A stretch of 64,000 bases of DNA, from contig NC_091878.1 in NCBI RefSeq assembly GCF_019399895.1, positions 310,001-374,000 of the forward strand, written 5' to 3'. Of this stretch, positions 63,344 to 64,000 are shown piece by piece (position 1 is the stretch's first letter; each line of letters opens with the position of its first letter). The position numbers and the translations under genes are program-made. Source of the DNA: Cardiocondyla obscurior. Its lineage: Eukaryota; Arthropoda; Insecta; Hymenoptera; Formicidae. The notes beneath the pieces were generated by a model. The model saw only the letters and a program-made list of their open reading frames with translations, made no database searches and was not told the origin of the DNA.

Positions 63344-64000
63344 AAAAAGATCCTCTTTCGTCTTCCGTCAAACGTACCGTCCGTCTTTCTCTTGATTCGC
63401 CGCGTGTCATTCAATCGTTCGCGCCCATCTCTTTCTCTCCCTTTGACATTCTCGCGCTTTATCCCATCCCCCGCATCCTCCTCGTCTCGGCGCGGCGCGC
63501 GTTTTCTCCCTCTCGTGACTCGTTCCTTTCTCCGTGTCTCCGTTTCCTCCCTCTCGCGGTACGCGCCCGTTCTCGTAACGGCGACGATCGCCGGCTTTTC
63601 GTACATTTTCGTGCGGCCTCGCGGAGTGGAGGGCCGAGCCGTGAAGGACGCGGGGGGGAAAGCGCGGCGCCTTCTCCGCGACGGAGTCGCACAGTCGTGA
63701 CGTGACGTTTTAGGGGTTGGTCGGGTTCGCTCGCACACGGCATGCGACGGGGAAGGAGCCTGCTGCGGTGACTGCTCGCTCGCGGCGCCCCCAGTTAAGG
63801 TGCAGAAGATTCCGCGCGCGTCGTCGCCGTCGCCACCGCCGTCTTCGTCTTCGTCTTCGTCGTCGCCGCCACCGCCACTGTACTCGCCGCGCTGTACCGG
63901 GTTCTCCAGTACGGAACGGTCGCTTCCGATCGCGCAGTCTTCCCTCGTATACGTGCGATCTGACCGATAGTCGTCGTCGTCGTCGTCGTCGTCGCCGCGC
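63344..64000. other. CT-rich then CpG-rich block with trinucleotide repeats, possible promoter
   Basis: Pyrimidine-rich at 63370-63560, then CpG-rich sequence with TCG/TCC/CCG triplets at 63821-63878 and a (GTC)n run from about 63968 to 63995. The style matches the leader and promoter-like blocks at 46-48 kb and 62 kb. The window ends inside it. Confidence 0.35.

Overview
This window reads as nuclear DNA of an insect, most likely a hymenopteran such as an ant. The signs are GT-AG introns with short AT-rich sequence, no CpG depletion (cgcg strings everywhere), AT-rich spacers alternating with GC-rich purine or pyrimidine islands, many A/T homopolymers of 12-22 bases, and no bacterial gene packing. 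The species call is inference from sequence style only.

Only one protein-coding gene is well supported. Four exons on the + strand between 1607 and 3986 join in frame into the last 412 residues of a protein whose 5' part lies left of the window. I do not recognise the family. The segment is polar and acidic, has no membrane span, and carries an NPSY motif, so it may be the cytoplasmic tail of a surface receptor. A very strong splice donor (GAG|GTGAGT) sits nine codons before the stop, so a longer or alternative C-terminus is possible.

At 8.9-9.4 kb two short minus-strand exons have textbook splice sites but no clear reading frame. They look like the leader of a minus-strand gene or a long non-coding RNA. 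A roughly 1 kb minus-strand leader-like block that ends in a GTAAGT donor lies at 34.2-35.2 kb and might belong to the same transcription unit. Two related inverted-repeat elements (about 9.7-9.9 kb and 38.4-38.6 kb) look like diverged copies of one MITE family.

From 4 to 45 kb the rest is AT-rich non-coding sequence broken by islands of strand-biased purine or pyrimidine DNA (11.3, 13.5, 20.0, 26.5 and 28.7 kb). From 45 to 64 kb the islands become frequent and several + strand leader-like blocks end in good donors (47850, 62241), with exon-like pieces at 53885 and 58373. This fits the alternative promoters and 5' leader exons of a large gene whose coding part lies to the right, which I cannot confirm here.

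I found no rRNA, tRNA, known miRNA, homeobox, zinc-finger or nuclear-receptor motif, intact transposase, or CRISPR array. Most long open frames are low-complexity artefacts.
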